From Norana najaformis (taxonomy: Eukaryota; Annelida; Clitellata; Crassiclitellata; Hormogastridae): DNA of 64,000 nucleotides. The stretch lies in the NCBI GenBank assembly GCA_964023275.1, contig OZ029914.1, positions 44,137,937 to 44,201,936 on the forward strand, in the 5' to 3' direction. This document shows, piece after piece, positions 1 through 19,572 of the stretch (position 1 is its first letter; the number at the start of each line of letters is the position of its first letter). The notes beneath the pieces were generated by a model. It searched no databases. It worked only from the letters and a program-made list of their open reading frames with translations, and was not told the DNA's origin. A program made the translations under genes and the position numbers.

Positions 1-442
1 ATTCACTTATTATACACCTCTTTTGGTATTCGGATCTATGTGTGTGCGCGGGGCCCACCAGTTGTGACTTTCAGGTGACCTGAGCACCTTTTGCCTACTA
101 ATGAACTTATTGTTGTTAATGAACTTTGACTGAGAGGTTCTTAAACGGCATTATATTAAGTTACTTTACAGCTAACTCACTCATTCTATGAGCTTTAGTC
201 CTAGTGTATGTATGTTTCTGTAGCATAGTTTAGAGATTGTTTTTTAAAAGCTCCGCAATGGACGTGGTCTGCAGATTGAAGAATAGTCTAGCGGAAACCA
301 CAAGCAGTAGAGCAGCAGTTCGACAACAGCATTATCTTTCCTTACAAGAATGAAGCTCAACAGTGAGTTGGCCAGATTTTGTGTAACACAACAACTGCTC
401 AATTTTCTTGTGTTAAAGTTGATGCTGTAACTTGAATTTCAG
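1..442. other. Left-edge intron, no exon recognised
   Basis: No frame resembles the missing N-terminal part of the methyltransferase. The stretch ends in a clean acceptor (ttgaatttcag) at 442, so I read it as the intron before the first visible exon. Confidence 0.5.
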
Positions 443-3324
443 GAATTTGTGAAAATGTTGAAGCTGAAACCAAAGGAGCACGTTCTTGATGTGGGCTCTG
501 GAATTGGTGGAGGTGATTTCTACATGGCCCAGGTACGCTGAGAAGCTACTAGACAACTTGTGCTACATTTACTCTTGTTTTTCCTAACTGCTTGACCTTG
601 TTACTGGGTTGGCATGTTGTTAGACGCTAGTGCATATTCCACACCTGGATTATTGTACTAAAAGAACGCGTAGAAACAGCAGGTGCTAATATAGCCAGAA
701 CTCTCATAAGCATAATTGTCTGGCAATAAAGAACTGTCACTGTGGCCTGTAGCCAGACAGTATTGTGGCTTTTTAATGTAATTTGACAGAAGTGTTTGGT
801 GACAGGTGACAAATATGTTCTTTGACACTAGTCGGTTAATGTCTGTGAACATTCTAGCCACACTAGTGTCTTCTGTTATCAGACTTTATTTTCAAGAGTG
901 TACCTTTTGGTTTTTTGTTCTTGAATTCGTATAAATATAAATAAAATTATTTTTTCTCATTGGTCTTATGATTTAGCTTTTTATCTCAGAAAAGTCATCA
1001 AAACCAAATATTTGAAGTGAATTTTTGAATATTTGAATTGAATATTTTAAATATATTGTTCTTTTCTGATAATTACCGTACAATTTGTGATCCTTTGGTT
1101 TTCAGGAGCATGATGTCTTTGTCACTGGAATTGATTTGTCTTCAAATATGGTGTCAATTGCTCTGGAGAGAGCAAACAAAATCCGAGATATACGGGTATG
1201 TGCCTTAGTTTGTAGAGACACAGGGCTTTTTTGACATATATTGAAACACAGTTTTTTATTTTATTTATTTATACCAACATTGTGAACTACCATTTTGTAT
1301 TTTGCATATTTTTTTATCAGGTTCAGTTCGAGGTCTGTGATGCCACAAAAAGAAGTTATCCACCCGAAAGTTTTGACGTCATCTACTCGAGGGATACTAT
1401 TCTGCACATAGTTGACAAACGTAAACTCTTTGCTGCATTTTTTGTAAGTTGTACAGTTTTTTCTGTCTGATTTCAGTCGACAGTTATCAGAGCTATTCTG
1501 ATTACTACCTATCTGTCTGTCTGCCTGATTCTTGGATCTTGACCTGGAACCAAACCCTTCCTGCCTAACGATTTCTTTTAGACTGAGCGCTTGTGAATAA
1601 GCTGGTTCCCGTGACTTAGGGTGCTGTAGAAATCACGAGCTTACAATTACGATATTTTACTTTCAGAATTGACTGTTGATTCTGCTTTCAGAAATTAAAT
1701 ATTTACCTTTCAAAAGTACTTTATGCTTTTAATAATTACCTTTCATAATTACCTTTAATAAGAAAATATCTGTTGCTGGTACTTTCATAATTTATCTTTC
1801 ACTTTTAATAATTAATTTTTACTCTATTGTTAGCAAACACCTCTTACTTTTCATACTATGAAGTTAACTCATAGTGAAATTTTAGTTTTTGCATGACATT
1901 TAGAAATGGCTTAAGCCCGGGGGTCGACTGTTGATATCCGACTATTGCTGCTGTGAAGGTCCTTGGTCAGATGACTTTACAAAGTATGTCGGGCAGCGTG
2001 GTTACACACTTCTTTCCGTCAAAGACTACGGAAAGGTAACAGCACCAGGAATGAGTTTACGTGTGACAATAGATATTTGTGCAAACACTTGGCTGGTCTC
2101 TTCATTTATCTTATAACCGAACCTGACTTTACTTGCACTGGGTAAGGTTAGGTTCATGTTCAGCACAAGCATCCATTTTCAGCTTCTGTTTATAATGCAC
2201 CTTTTATGCCTGTCAGCTATGGTTTAGCGTTGTTAAGTGGTTTACAAAGACACTTTAAATGCCCGGATACATTCACTCTTTCTTGTAGGTGTTCTAAGCT
2301 CAACAGTTCCTTGGTTCCCAGGTGTAAAACACCAACCACTCCAAATAGTTGATAATTTGCTTGATTTGTTGTGCTTGCTTTAGAATTCAAGTTAATTTTA
2401 TTTATGGATTTTTTAATACAGATTCTTGAAATATCCAATGGCCAAAACAGTTGCCAGTTGTTGATTTGCTATCGTTTTGTCTGTTTTATTATAATTTGTC
2501 TTGAATGGTTTTTGTGTTCTGGTGTTTAGCTGTTGGAAGACGTTGGCTTTGTGAACGTGAAAGCCGAGGATCGAACAGATCAGTTTGTGAAGATGCTCGA
2601 GAAGGAACTGAAGCGCATTGAGAACATTAGAGAAGACTTCGTCAAGGTCAGTCATTTAGTTTCAAAAGTTGCTTTTCTATAGGGATCTACTTTGGCAGAT
2701 CCTGAAATTGAGAATGGAACCAGTTTCAAGCTGCCCCTTTTATAGTCATTCTTTTCTCCATCTGCTGTTCTTTTGCCCACTTTTTTGCTTTAGTTTTCTA
2801 TTTTCCCAACCTTTATATCATTTAACAGTATTATGGTCTGTTTATTAGTGTTTTGGGGCTTAGTCTTCTTTTTAGGCAACTCATGCTGAAACTGATTTAG
2901 GGGCCAACTCGTTGGAATGGGTCCTTCATTTGGAAAAGTGGTCTATATTTTGGCTGTGAAATTGAGTTTCCATCCTGGCGCAATAAGAATCCAAGAAATC
3001 CAAGATAAGTTCTGAGTCTCAAGATGCCTTGATCACTGTGTGCCACATTGCTGTTACTTTGTGAAATGCTATGTAATTGCCTACCTACCTAGCTACCTTT
3101 ATACTTACCTGCCTGCATATTTACGTACCTACCAACTTAACATTTCCATAACGTGTTTGCTTACCAACTTACTTACATTTGTTTGTTTGGTGCAGGAGTT
3201 CACTGAGTCTGATCATGGTTACCTGGTAGATGGCTGGAAGGACAAACTAGAGCGCTGTGCCAGCGGAAGTCAGAAGTGGGGTCTGTTCTATGCGGAGAAA
3301 GCTTCCGACACCAATAAGCAGTAA
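443..3324 (+). CDS. PMT: Phosphoethanolamine N-methyltransferase, 3' exons (5' end outside window)
   Basis: Enzyme of phosphocholine synthesis: SAM-dependent methylation of phosphoethanolamine in the cytosol. Six exons with GT-AG borders in phase 0: 443-532, 1106-1195, 1321-1443, 1904-2035, 2530-2646, 3196-3324 (TAA). Seen in the translation: SAM motif [18 protein letters not shown] in exon 1, [16 protein letters not shown] in exon 2, [20 protein letters not shown] and SRDTILH in exon 3, [16 protein letters not shown] in exon 4, and the C-terminal WGLFYAEK in exon 6. These are the catalytic methyltransferase domain signatures of animal PMTs. About 227 residues are visible; exons upstream of the SAM domain, including any second methyltransferase domain, are off the left edge. 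Introns are 125-573 bp. The assignment is from known family motifs; no search was run. Confidence 0.93.
1505..1655 (+). mobile_element. LINE 3'-tail, family A (L2/CR1-like)
   Basis: Intronic copy of the commonest dispersed repeat here. In plus orientation it reads 'cttggatcttgacctgg ... gaataagctggttccc ... gctgtagaaatc' and ends in (ATTACG)n-like sequence. At least 14 copies occur in the window on both strands. The 3' hexamer tail and the RT-like reading frame upstream of longer copies indicate an L2/CR1-type LINE. Confidence 0.75.
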
Positions 3325-3374
3325 AGAGAGCTGACCAGATTCTGTTGCTGCCGATTTCTGTTTTTTTTTAAAAT

Positions 3375-3795
3375 TAATCCTTTAATGCTTTACGCAAAAT
3401 GTCTTAATATCTGCAATGACCTGCAGTGTGTTCTTTAAAGGTTGATGTTGCTAATTGTCTCAAATTGTCATTGGTTTTTGTTACTAGGGTATGTGTCTTT
3501 GCTGCACCGTTAAAGGTTTGTTTGAGTTGGAATATCAACTGCAAGACTTGAAGGGATACAATCTTCATTGCAGTCTTCATTTATAGCTTTTTGGTCCTTG
3601 ATATTATTCCTTTAACGCCTTATGTGTAGTATTGTAGTTTCTTAGAGTGTTCATTTTAGGTGGATTTTCAGTGACCTGCAATGCGTTTTTTAAAGTTTAT
3701 GATGTAAATGACTTGTCATGTGTTCTTGTTACACTGGTGTGTTTTGCTATGTTGCACAAGGTTTGCTCATTGAGTCAGAGTGCAAACCCAAAGAT
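3375..3795 (+). repeat. Diverged tandem duplication of the PMT 3' region
   Basis: About 3375-3540 and about 3597-3790 are two diverged copies in direct orientation. Shared pieces in order are 'ttcctttaa(t/c)gc', 'cagtgacctgca(g/a)tg', 'ttctttaaag' versus 'ttttttaaag', and 'gttgcac / gctgcacc' followed by 'aaggttt'. The rest of 3325-4045 shows no gene. Confidence 0.6.
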
Positions 3796-4045
3796 GTAAA
3801 AACAATTTAATGTTCTTTACTAATTCTGTCTGTTTTCATTCTCCACCTGGAAGTTAGAAAACAATTATCATTGTTGACAAATATATGAAAATCCTGTTGG
3901 AACATTATTTCTGATAAGCAGTTTACTGCTTCTGGTTTATGTCCTCCCTCTTTATCATTTGGCAGAGTGTCCTATGATATGATATCAAATCTAATGGAGT
4001 AATTTCAGAGAGCCAACAAGTTGCAGTAAATGTAAATTCAAATGT

Positions 4046-4150
4046 ACATGTTTCCCTATACCGACCATATGGCCTCGACCCTATTCATTTTTCAATTAAT
4101 TTATCCGGCGAGATCCTTTACCAACGTTGTCCTTTTGATGGGTAAAGCTG
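4046..4150 (-). mobile_element. LINE/SINE 3'-tail, family B
   Basis: Copy of the repeat whose plus-strand view reads 'gaccgtatggcctcgaccc ... ttcaatgaatttatcgg(t/c)gagatcctt'. Six copies lie in the window. In its own orientation (minus here) it ends '...ggtcgctatagaaaacc' followed by (ACATTT)n. Confidence 0.7.
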
Positions 4151-5243
4151 GTTGACTTATCTAACTTTGCTGAACTTCAGTGCCAGTGTTGAAAAGTAGT
4201 GCACAACGACTTTTAACAACATCAAAGCTCATGCAGATTTCAAATTCTAATTGAATAGTGTGATATTCCAAATGCCATTATCAACATATGTGTCAACTTT
4301 AGTTTAGTTCTTAATTTAAGTTTAGCCATGTATAATGTGACGGACGGATGTTTTCCCTAATTCTTTCTCTCGTGTTATGCCTCTGGCCAGTCCCGCTATT
4401 AATTCAGCCCCCATTTTGAAATCCTGGATTCCCTGAAATACATATCGGCATTATATAACTCTTGCCCTCTCACCTGCAGCTTTACACATAAAGCTGAAAA
4501 CTGAACTGTTGAAGCTAGCTTACCCCGCTTCTGCTCCTGCGAACTATCCTGATAATGAGCACAATCGAGGCGCCTCTGTGTGATGATGTCCACTTCCACC
4601 TAGCACTACTCGGAAGTCTTGGCCACCCTCTGCATCCGCCACTGGCTAAGAGAGAAGCATACTATACCGTTTATTGGTAAGTAAAGACTCTGAAATGAGT
4701 AAAAATACTAGTCTCTGCGCCAAGTACCACAAAATGTATATAATTAATGTTCGCTCGGCAAAGTCACTAGGCCTTCAGATCTGGACTAAAAACTCGCCAC
4801 TTCCTGAACTCATTTCCTCCGTAGGCTGTCTCTGTGCCTTCTGGACTGCTTTTTAGCTTTTCGACCCGGACTCACTATGGAATTTGGCTTGGACAATGAT
4901 TCTGCTTATCAGCGAAAATCGACTGATGACTTGGGCATTATTGCAGTGGCGCTGTAGAAGTTCTTAGATTAGAATATTAATACGACGTATAAGAACGTTG
5001 TTACATACTTACTTACTGAAGAGATTATTCTCCTTATTCTAAAGTTATAAATATTCAACAGGGTACCTTATGAATATGCAATACAGACTTTCACGCGATA
5101 GCAATAACGCTGTTTCGTCGGGAGAGTGTAAAAATAAAATTTGTGTATTAAATTGTGCGGTAAATTTAAAGTTGTATGCTGTAATGTAAGGCTGTGACAT
5201 CAGCTGTGTTATATACGCTAACTAGGTCTTGCAGACAGATGCA
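4151..5243. other. Intergenic, no gene recognised
   Basis: No exon with splice sites and a recognisable product. The short open frames at 4399-4599 and 4674-4856 have no family signature; 4380-4660 may be old retroelement sequence but I could not place it. Confidence 0.4.
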
Positions 5244-5320
5244 TCGTAATCGTAATCTCGAGATTTCTACAGCGCCCAACGAAAGCTAAGTCGCGGGAAC
5301 CAGCTTATTCACAGCGAAGA
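5244..5320 (-). mobile_element. LINE 3'-tail, family A
   Basis: Starts with 'atcgtaatcgtaatctcgag' (the tail seen from the plus strand), then 'tttctacagcgcccaacgaa' and 'ccagcttattcacag'. It is upstream of the zinc-finger gene. Confidence 0.75.
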
Positions 5321-5792
5321 CCAATAAATACTCTTTAAGCAATGTGATGTAACAAAACATTTCTTCAGATCTCAGTCGAGAGGCCAAGTGTTACTTGCAG
5401 ATTTGCATAATTCCGTCTGGTTCAGTACGCAAACGTTCGATTCCTCAGCCATTTAGAATATTTGCCATTCCTAGATATTAATTTTTATTACTTATCGGCC
5501 GATTTGCATTGCACCATAAGAACGCGACGTAATGTAGTCGATGGACAGGATCGCGACCAGTTAGTGTTGACATTTAAACAAAACCCACTAGCAAGAGCCA
5601 CCTCAACAGTGTAAGTATGTAACTAGTGATATAAATTTACCTGTAAAATTTCCGGTAAAAAAATCCGGATTATTTAAAAAAAAATTTTGTATTTCAGATT
5701 TCATCCTGTCGGGATAGTGATGGATATCCATTGTACTTTGGAGTGAGAGTTTGTTTACAGTGACATTCCTTTGCCTTAAGAAACCAAATCTC

Positions 5793-7169
5793 ATGGAAAC
5801 TTCAAAAGATTTTGTTACTTATAACTACAGGAGCACACTACGCTTCGAAGGTCTGCAGAGAAGAGACAGTGAACAGAGTCCTACTCCTTACCCAGTTGAT
5901 TCTACATCTCATGTGTGTACCTGTGCAGTCTGTGGCAGACAGTTTGGTGAAAATGCGACTGTGGGTTTAAATCCCGATATTGTTGAAAGAATTGAGGATA
6001 TCGGTTCTGACGTCAAGACTGCACCAGACGACCTGAATAGATTGGGTATCAAACGAGAATGTGAATTTTTAAAAAATTCTATTCAAGATAAAATCAAGGC
6101 ATCCCAAAAAGAAAATCAGAATGTTCAGAAAAATTTAACAGTAATTTGGGACAGTACCTCGGAGGGAGAGGAGTCTGTTATTGGTGACGTGCAGCAGTTA
6201 GACAGGTTGTCGTGTGGCGAAAAGAAGACTGAAACAAAACATGTGACTGATGTAAAATTGAGCTCAGATGATTTGTCTCATGGTAAAAGCAAGACTAAGA
6301 GAAACTGTGCAAGTGATTTCAAATCGAGTTTGGTTAGTTTATCTCATGGAGGTGGCCAAACAAAGCGCATAGCTGATGTAAAACCAAGTTTGGAAAAATC
6401 GTTTTTGTGCAACGTATGCGGAAAGCAGTTCCAGAAATCTGCCCAGCTGAAGAACCACACAGTCGTCCACTCTGGGCAGCGACTCTACGTCTGCAGCGAC
6501 TGCGGCAAACCCTTCTCTCGACTCGAGGGCCTTCGCATGCACTTCAGAACTCACAGCGGAGAGAAGCCGTATACATGTGGAGTATGCGACCGAAGATTCA
6601 GCGACGCCGGAAGCTGCAGACGTCACGCCCGAACGCACACTGGCGAAAAGCCGTTCATCTGTGTCCACTGTGGAAAGGCGTTTGTGGATCCGAGCGGGCT
6701 TCGAATGCACGTCAAAGCACACGACGGCATAAAACCCTATGGCTGTGAAGAGTGCGGATTTCATTTTGCTCAAGCAACACAGCTTAAGATGCATCGTAGC
6801 GTCCACACTGGTGAAAAACTGTTCATCTGTGACGAGTGTGGGAAGCGATTCACGCGTGCGGCACACCTGAAGGGTCACCTCAAGCGGCACAGAGGTGAAC
6901 TGATCCCTCAGCATGCTTGCACAACCTGCGGCAAGAAATTCTCGAAGGTGACAGACCTCAAGAGCCATGTGTTGATTCATAGCGGTGAAAAGCCGCATAT
7001 GTGTGCAACTTGTGGAAAACAGTTTCGGCGACTGCAGACGCTGCGTGATCATCAGCGACTGCATACCGGAGAAAAGCCTTACAGATGCTCAGCCTGTGCT
7101 GCTGCCTTTACGCATTCTTCAGCCCTGAAACTACATCAGAAAGCGCACAAATCATTGCAACTCTTGTGA
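5793..7169 (+). CDS. C2H2 zinc-finger protein, nine tandem fingers
   Basis: Probable nuclear DNA-binding protein. The frame is open from ATG 5751, but 'tttgtttacag' at 5750-5760 looks like a 3' splice site, so I prefer ATG 5793 (METSKDF, 458 aa). The N-terminal ~200 residues are acidic/polar and contain one degenerate CxxC half finger (CAVCGRQF). Nine fingers of Cx2Cx12Hx3H type then follow from about residue 205 to 455 (first CNVCGKQF, last YRCSACAAAF), joined by TGEKP-type linkers (SGEKPY, TGEKPF, TGEKLF, SGEKPH, TGEKPY). No KRAB, BTB or ZAD domain is visible. All fingers lie in a single exon. An upstream non-coding or short coding exon may exist. The target sequence is unknown. Confidence 0.9.
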   Translation: METSKDFVTYNYRSTLRFEGLQRRDSEQSPTPYPVDSTSHVCTCAVCGRQFGENATVGLNPDIVERIEDIGSDVKTAPDDLNRLGIKRECEFLKNSIQDKIKASQKENQNVQKNLTVIWDSTSEGEESVIGDVQQLDRLSCGEKKTETKHVTDVKLSSDDLSHGKSKTKRNCASDFKSSLVSLSHGGGQTKRIADVKPSLEKSFLCNVCGKQFQKSAQLKNHTVVHSGQRLYVCSDCGKPFSRLEGLRMHFRTHSGEKPYTCGVCDRRFSDAGSCRRHARTHTGEKPFICVHCGKAFVDPSGLRMHVKAHDGIKPYGCEECGFHFAQATQLKMHRSVHTGEKLFICDECGKRFTRAAHLKGHLKRHRGELIPQHACTTCGKKFSKVTDLKSHVLIHSGEKPHMCATCGKQFRRLQTLRDHQRLHTGEKPYRCSACAAAFTHSSALKLHQKAHKSLQLL

Positions 7170-8469
7170 ACCTCGCACATGTTAAGCCACATGAAGCCTT
7201 TTACATTTAGATACTGAGTATAAGTATGGGGGTGGTAATCGTTGATTTATTACCTGCATTGCTAACTATACTTAGTCTTAGAAGCGTACTTCTGGTCTTA
7301 AAAAGTGAGCTTCTGAGTTAAAATAATCATTCTTCTGCAGCATGAACACAGCAGCAATGCAGTTTTAAATTCTCCACAGCTCAACAACTAATTCTTGTTT
7401 TACATCGGACACACTGGGAGATTAAACATTGGCACAGAGATGACTTGACATGTAGGTATTCAACCACATGATCTTTTGCTTCAACTGTCAAATATGACTA
7501 TTAGTAAGTTGGAGACATTTGCCACATGTTTTTAATGTTTTTTAGAAACTACAGTTGAAATGGCTTGTGTTTTCTTAGACACGAGAGAGTCTGTTATTTA
7601 AGAAATTTTTGTTTCATGTTTGTTCAGCCTTCAAAATTGATCCAGTCTGTCAACTGGTTATACTAAACCAGCCTCAGCTTACAACTGGATTACCAGTTGG
7701 TATGGGCAACTAGCAGAGTATATTACCACATTACAATTTAAGTTTGATCTAACAGACTTGGGTGTCGTCCATTAAGGAAAAATTACCTCCCTGCGCTTTT
7801 CTGGATTTATACGGTTTGATGTGCTAACTCAGTTTCACACCCTGAAAAGGTCTTTGTTTGTAAAACAATGTTCACTGTTCAAAGCATTTGGTAGGTGCAG
7901 TTTTCAAGTTGAAAGATCCTTCTAGTAAAGTGTGATCCTGAAAATGACAGGAGGCAACCCATTCTCGCTGGCTAGGAGGCGTGGCAGCAAATTGACAAAT
8001 TTAATGACCAATCAAGAGTTGAACCCGGGACAATAGAGTCATATAATTTCTCAATGTGAAAGTTTATGATATCAGTCACAAAAACGAGATATTTATGTGC
8101 TTAATAATTACATATGTTAAAAGCACTAGTCCAGTAGAAGGTGCACAACCAATCGCACCAACAATTGGATTTCAGCCCTCAGTTGCTGTGTACCAGTAAT
8201 TAACATTGGTAGTTGTTTACATACAAACATTTGTCAGTAGACTGGAAAGTTAACAGTAAATCCTGATACACTAGTGCTGTCCATGATTTTTCTAAAACAG
8301 AAAATTACCGCTTCTGCTGTCAGACATCAGAGACAATTACTGATCATCTTTTTTAGACTTAAAATTTTGAAAGCGACTGTTTTGTTCTGCTTCATTGTTG
8401 AATGCACCTCAATACTACTGTCTATTTGGATTCAGTAAAATCGCCAACAGGGTTCTTTTCGTCACAGTG
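7170..8469. other. Intergenic between zinc-finger gene and ATAD1 (tail to tail)
   Basis: Holds the 3' UTRs of two convergent genes. I see no exon, RNA gene or clear mobile element. Confidence 0.5.
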
Positions 8470-16287
<7,818 letters not shown>

Positions 16288-16512
16288 TTCAAAGTCCTGT
16301 AAGAATTAAAATTAAACAAGAAACTTATTTTTTGCTACGATAAATGCGACCAATTTCATCATCCCACCAAGACCCACTGGACAGACAAAAAGTGATAATA
16401 TATAAACATCACAGCGGAATTTCCAGCGAACTAATACCAAAGATCTTTTCCAATATGGCCGTATTTGATAATTTTATAGCGCTTGAATATGATAGCCCAT
16501 TTGTGAGCTCCG

Positions 16513-16600
16513 CATTATCGTAATCGTAATCATAATCTCGAGACCTAAACAGCACCCAACGAAAGTTACACCACGAGAACCGCTGAGCTCACAGGCGCTC
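16513..16600 (-). mobile_element. LINE 3'-tail, family A
   Basis: 'atcgtaatcgtaatcataat' tail followed by 'ctcgagacctaaacagcacc' and 'ccgctgagctcacaggcgct'. It lies about 230 bp upstream of the ATAD1 start codon. Confidence 0.7.
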
Positions 16601-16695
16601 ATTTTCCTCATCGTTAAAAGCTGAGTTGAGATTATTATTTTTTTATTTTGTACAAACCTAGCAAAAAGTTGCGTCCAAGGCATAATCTGACAGTA

Positions 16696-16697
16696 TT

Positions 16698-16736
<39 letters not shown>

Positions 16737-16960
16737 ATAGCGACCGTAAGGCTTCGACCCTGCTCATTTGCTTCAATGAATTTATCGGGTGAGATCCTTT
16801 ACCACTGCTGCCCGTTTGAACGGGCTTCACGCCATATAAAGTCCTGGTGCCCCGACCGAGCTACCCCAAGATAAAAGTATCTTAAGCAAGCCACGATCGG
16901 TATACAAACCGGCATCCTCGCGCATCGAGGCGCCGTAACTTACGCTTTACACTGCAGTAC
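16696..16960 (-). mobile_element. (TTG)n tract and family B tail
   Basis: (TTG)14 at 16696-16737 is followed directly by a family B copy (gcgaccgtaaggcttcgacc ... tttatcgggtgagatccttt ... accactgctgcccgtttgaa ... gccatataaagtc). The copy is on the minus strand. Confidence 0.65.
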
Positions 16961-17304
16961 GGTCCGTACACGGGGACCTAAAATAGCTTGGCGCCCGTTC
17001 AAACTGGCGGCGGTTAAACTGCTGGTTAGAGAATTGGAACGCCATCCTTTGATCACAGACCAAAATGGTTCAGACCAGAGACGACCACACTGAGGACCAG
17101 CAGAAATAAACTTTCAAAAGCCGAAGACACGTTCTAATGACGCTTGTTTTGAAGTCTAAACAGGGTAAGCAACCCGATATAGGCCTATGCTTAAAATCGT
17201 ACTGAGTTGAGAAAGGAAAGACCCCAAGGACTCAACAGTGCGAACAGGTTGTTGAAGTGTATTCCAGAACCCTACCACTCCTTAAATCACACAATTATAC
17301 ATTT

Positions 17305-17405
17305 TAAATCGAAATCGTAATCTCGAGATTTCTACAGCGCCCAGCGAAAGCTAAGTCGCGGGAACCAGCTTATTCGCAGGCGCTCGAACAAAACAAAATC
17401 GATAA
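17305..17405 (-). mobile_element. LINE 3'-tail, family A
   Basis: 'aatcgtaatctcgagatttc', 'tacagcgcccagcgaaagct', 'aagtcgcgggaaccagctta', then 'aacaaaatcgataaagt'. Nearly the same sequence recurs at 19468-19572, flanks included ('gttaacggtctttgcagtca'), so the two come from a longer duplicated element. Confidence 0.75.
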
Positions 17406-17479
17406 AGTTGACAAGTTCATAAGGTCGACGTTAACGGTCTTTGCAGTCATTCGAGATCTGTATACTTATTAAACCTACA

Positions 17480-17700
17480 GTTAATGGTAATCGTAATCGT
17501 AAACTCGAAATTTCTAAAGCGCTACTTAAAAGCTAAGCGCAAGGCACCATCTTATTCACGAGCGCTGCGTCAAGTCAGTGGGGTTGTCCATAGATGCCAT
17601 GTCAAGAACCAAGTCCGGTTATGAGAAGACCGGAGAGAGAAGGGGGAAGGAGCTGTTAAGGTGGGTTGTGTTTAAGTTAGCTAGCTAACTCTTAGGGGGC
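17480..17700 (-). mobile_element. LINE 3' end, family A subtype
   Basis: 'taatcgtaatcgtaaactcg' tail followed by 'aagcgctacttaaaagctaa' and 'cttattcacgagcgctgcgt'. It shares a subtype with 25625-26110. It lies just 3' of the glycosyltransferase-like gene. Confidence 0.65.
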
Positions 17701-17807
17701 CTAAACCATTTTGTCAGTGCCCAGTCACTAGTCGTCATAGAGAACTCCTTGACTTTGAATTTCATTTTGTTTTCCTTGATTCTCTGTTGATATGACTCGT
17801 CGCGTCA

Positions 17808-19292
17808 TCAACTGCGTCTGAATAATTCCACTTTTCCGTCAGCGTTGAAGATCGTGGCCAGCTTTGCGTTCTTCGAAAATCCCTTGAAGTGATTGAACTT
17901 CGATCCGATTAACTTCCGGTTGAACTCGCCGTCCGGGTTCTGCGACCCGTGAGAGACAACGCCCTTTTCAGACAGGTGAACGGCAAGTACAGTGCCTGTC
18001 GTGTCGATGACGCCGACTCCTTGATCGGCTGCCATGGCAACAAGGTAGGTACCGTATGCAGGTCGCCCTATCACCAAGTCCAGCAGGCTTGACCAGTTCA
18101 GAGAACAACCTGTTGCAATTTAGAACCGAAGTAACTAATAGTCTAAACACACAATGCCTAAATTACTTAACGCAATATACACAGTTAATATCGCTACACA
18201 CACAAACACATAGATACATACAATACAGTGCAAATGTAATTTGATGATGCCCTCCTTACTAGCTAAATTATTCTATAGATTTGCCTATGGCATCAAATTA
18301 CTTAAGGCCTATACATTATACTGATGTGAAAACTGGAGTTTAAGAATAAGTGTAAACGGCAACACGACATAATGACAGATGTAAAATAGCAAATATTAAT
18401 TGATGGATAATGACAGCCTTTGCTTTGGTGCGCCATCGACTGATGCCTTGTATACAGCATCATAACGACGCTATATCAATTAGCCGATTTAGTTTAGGTA
18501 ACTCTTGAATAATAAGGTGAGAATGAACGCAATAGAATGGCATATTCTGGTGAGATCGAGGACTCACTAACCGTCTTTCGTGATGAAAAAATAGTCGACA
18601 GCGCCCTCCTGGAACAACTGTCCACGCTGTTTGGTCACGTTTTGAAGCCGATCCTTCTGGAACTCCTCGAGTGACACTGGTCTGCTCATATCTACATCAA
18701 CGTTGGTCCTGATCCCAGTCAGCAGAACGTTGTTCTTGAGGGCTGGCAGCTGATCAACAACCACCTTCAGCGTATTAGCGAAACCCTCGTCAAATATCAG
18801 ATCCCCATTCGCGTAACCGTACAGCCACGAGTCATATCGGTCGAATACGGTTTGATACATGTCCCTGAGAAACGGCGTCCCTGCCTCGTTGACTCTTGTC
18901 ATCGGGAGCACGTCCCAACCCGTGGCCAGGGCAGTTTGGGCCATGGAAGATTCTGGGTATCTGAGAAACATGACTGGCTGCACGAGGGGCTTGAACGAAG
19001 GCCAGTTCGAAACGACGATGTTGAAGGACAGCTGATGGTGCGGTATTATTCCGATTTCCTTGAAAGTCGTGAACATAGTCAGCAGTGGTTTCGACGGAAC
19101 CTCTTCAACTGACATGGGATTCTCGATGTGCACCGATGATCCGTCTTTTGTTCCTCGTTCTGTCTTGGACTGTACCATGTATATGACGATGCAGACTGCG
19201 ATAGTAATCGCAACCGTCATAACCCACGTTCTCTTCATAGCCTTGGTAGTTCTTCCTAAAACTACGAAATGTTCATAACGACATCTTTTCAA
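17808..19292 (-). CDS. Type II membrane glycosyltransferase-like protein, two exons
   Basis: Exon 1 is 18572-19292 and exon 2 is 17808-18109, joined phase 1 (G|GT) to give 340 aa. A short N-terminus precedes one TM (about residues 23-41, WVMTVAITIAVCIVIYMV), then a lumenal domain with SFNIVVSNWPSFKPLVQPVM, AGTPFLRDMYQ and GYANGDLIFDEGF (159-171). NGD is a plausible DxD-like nucleotide-sugar site. Exon 2 has VIGRPAYGTYLVAMA and VVDTT-like VIDTTGTVLAVH. This matches, from memory, a family of nucleotide-diphospho-sugar-transferase-like proteins common in marine invertebrates, probably Golgi; donor and acceptor are unknown. ATG could be 19292 or 19238 (MKRTWVM). The function is inferred, not shown. 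Confidence 0.8.
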
Positions 19293-19467
19293 GATCAGCA
19301 GGCAAAAAATAAATTGTTTACACGCCTCTGCATAAAATCATAGCTTAATCACGAGGTTGGCTATATTTCACAAATGAATGCAACATCAGTTTAACCTCTC
19401 AACTCCCTTTTGGTAGCCTACTTAACACTGGACACTACTGTTCTTTAAATCAAACAATTATACATTT

Positions 19468-19572
19468 TAAATCATAATCGTAGTCCTAATCTCGAGATTT
19501 TTACAGCGCCCAGCGAAAGCTAAGCCGCGGGAACCAGCTTATTCACAGGCGTTCGGACAAAACAAAATCGAT
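19468..19572 (-). mobile_element. LINE 3'-tail, family A
   Basis: 'atcgtagtcctaatctcgag', 'tttacagcgcccagcgaaag', 'ccgcgggaaccagcttattc', 'acaaaatcgatgaagtgaca'. See the similar copy at 17305. Confidence 0.75.

Noticed and set aside
5751-5792. Upstream ATG of the nine-finger gene
   Set aside because: It lies across a likely 3' splice site (tttgtttacag); the ATG at 5793 is preferred, though not proven.
6339-7064. 241-codon open frame on the minus strand
   Set aside because: It is antisense to the zinc-finger array; regular codon structure keeps the opposite frame open.
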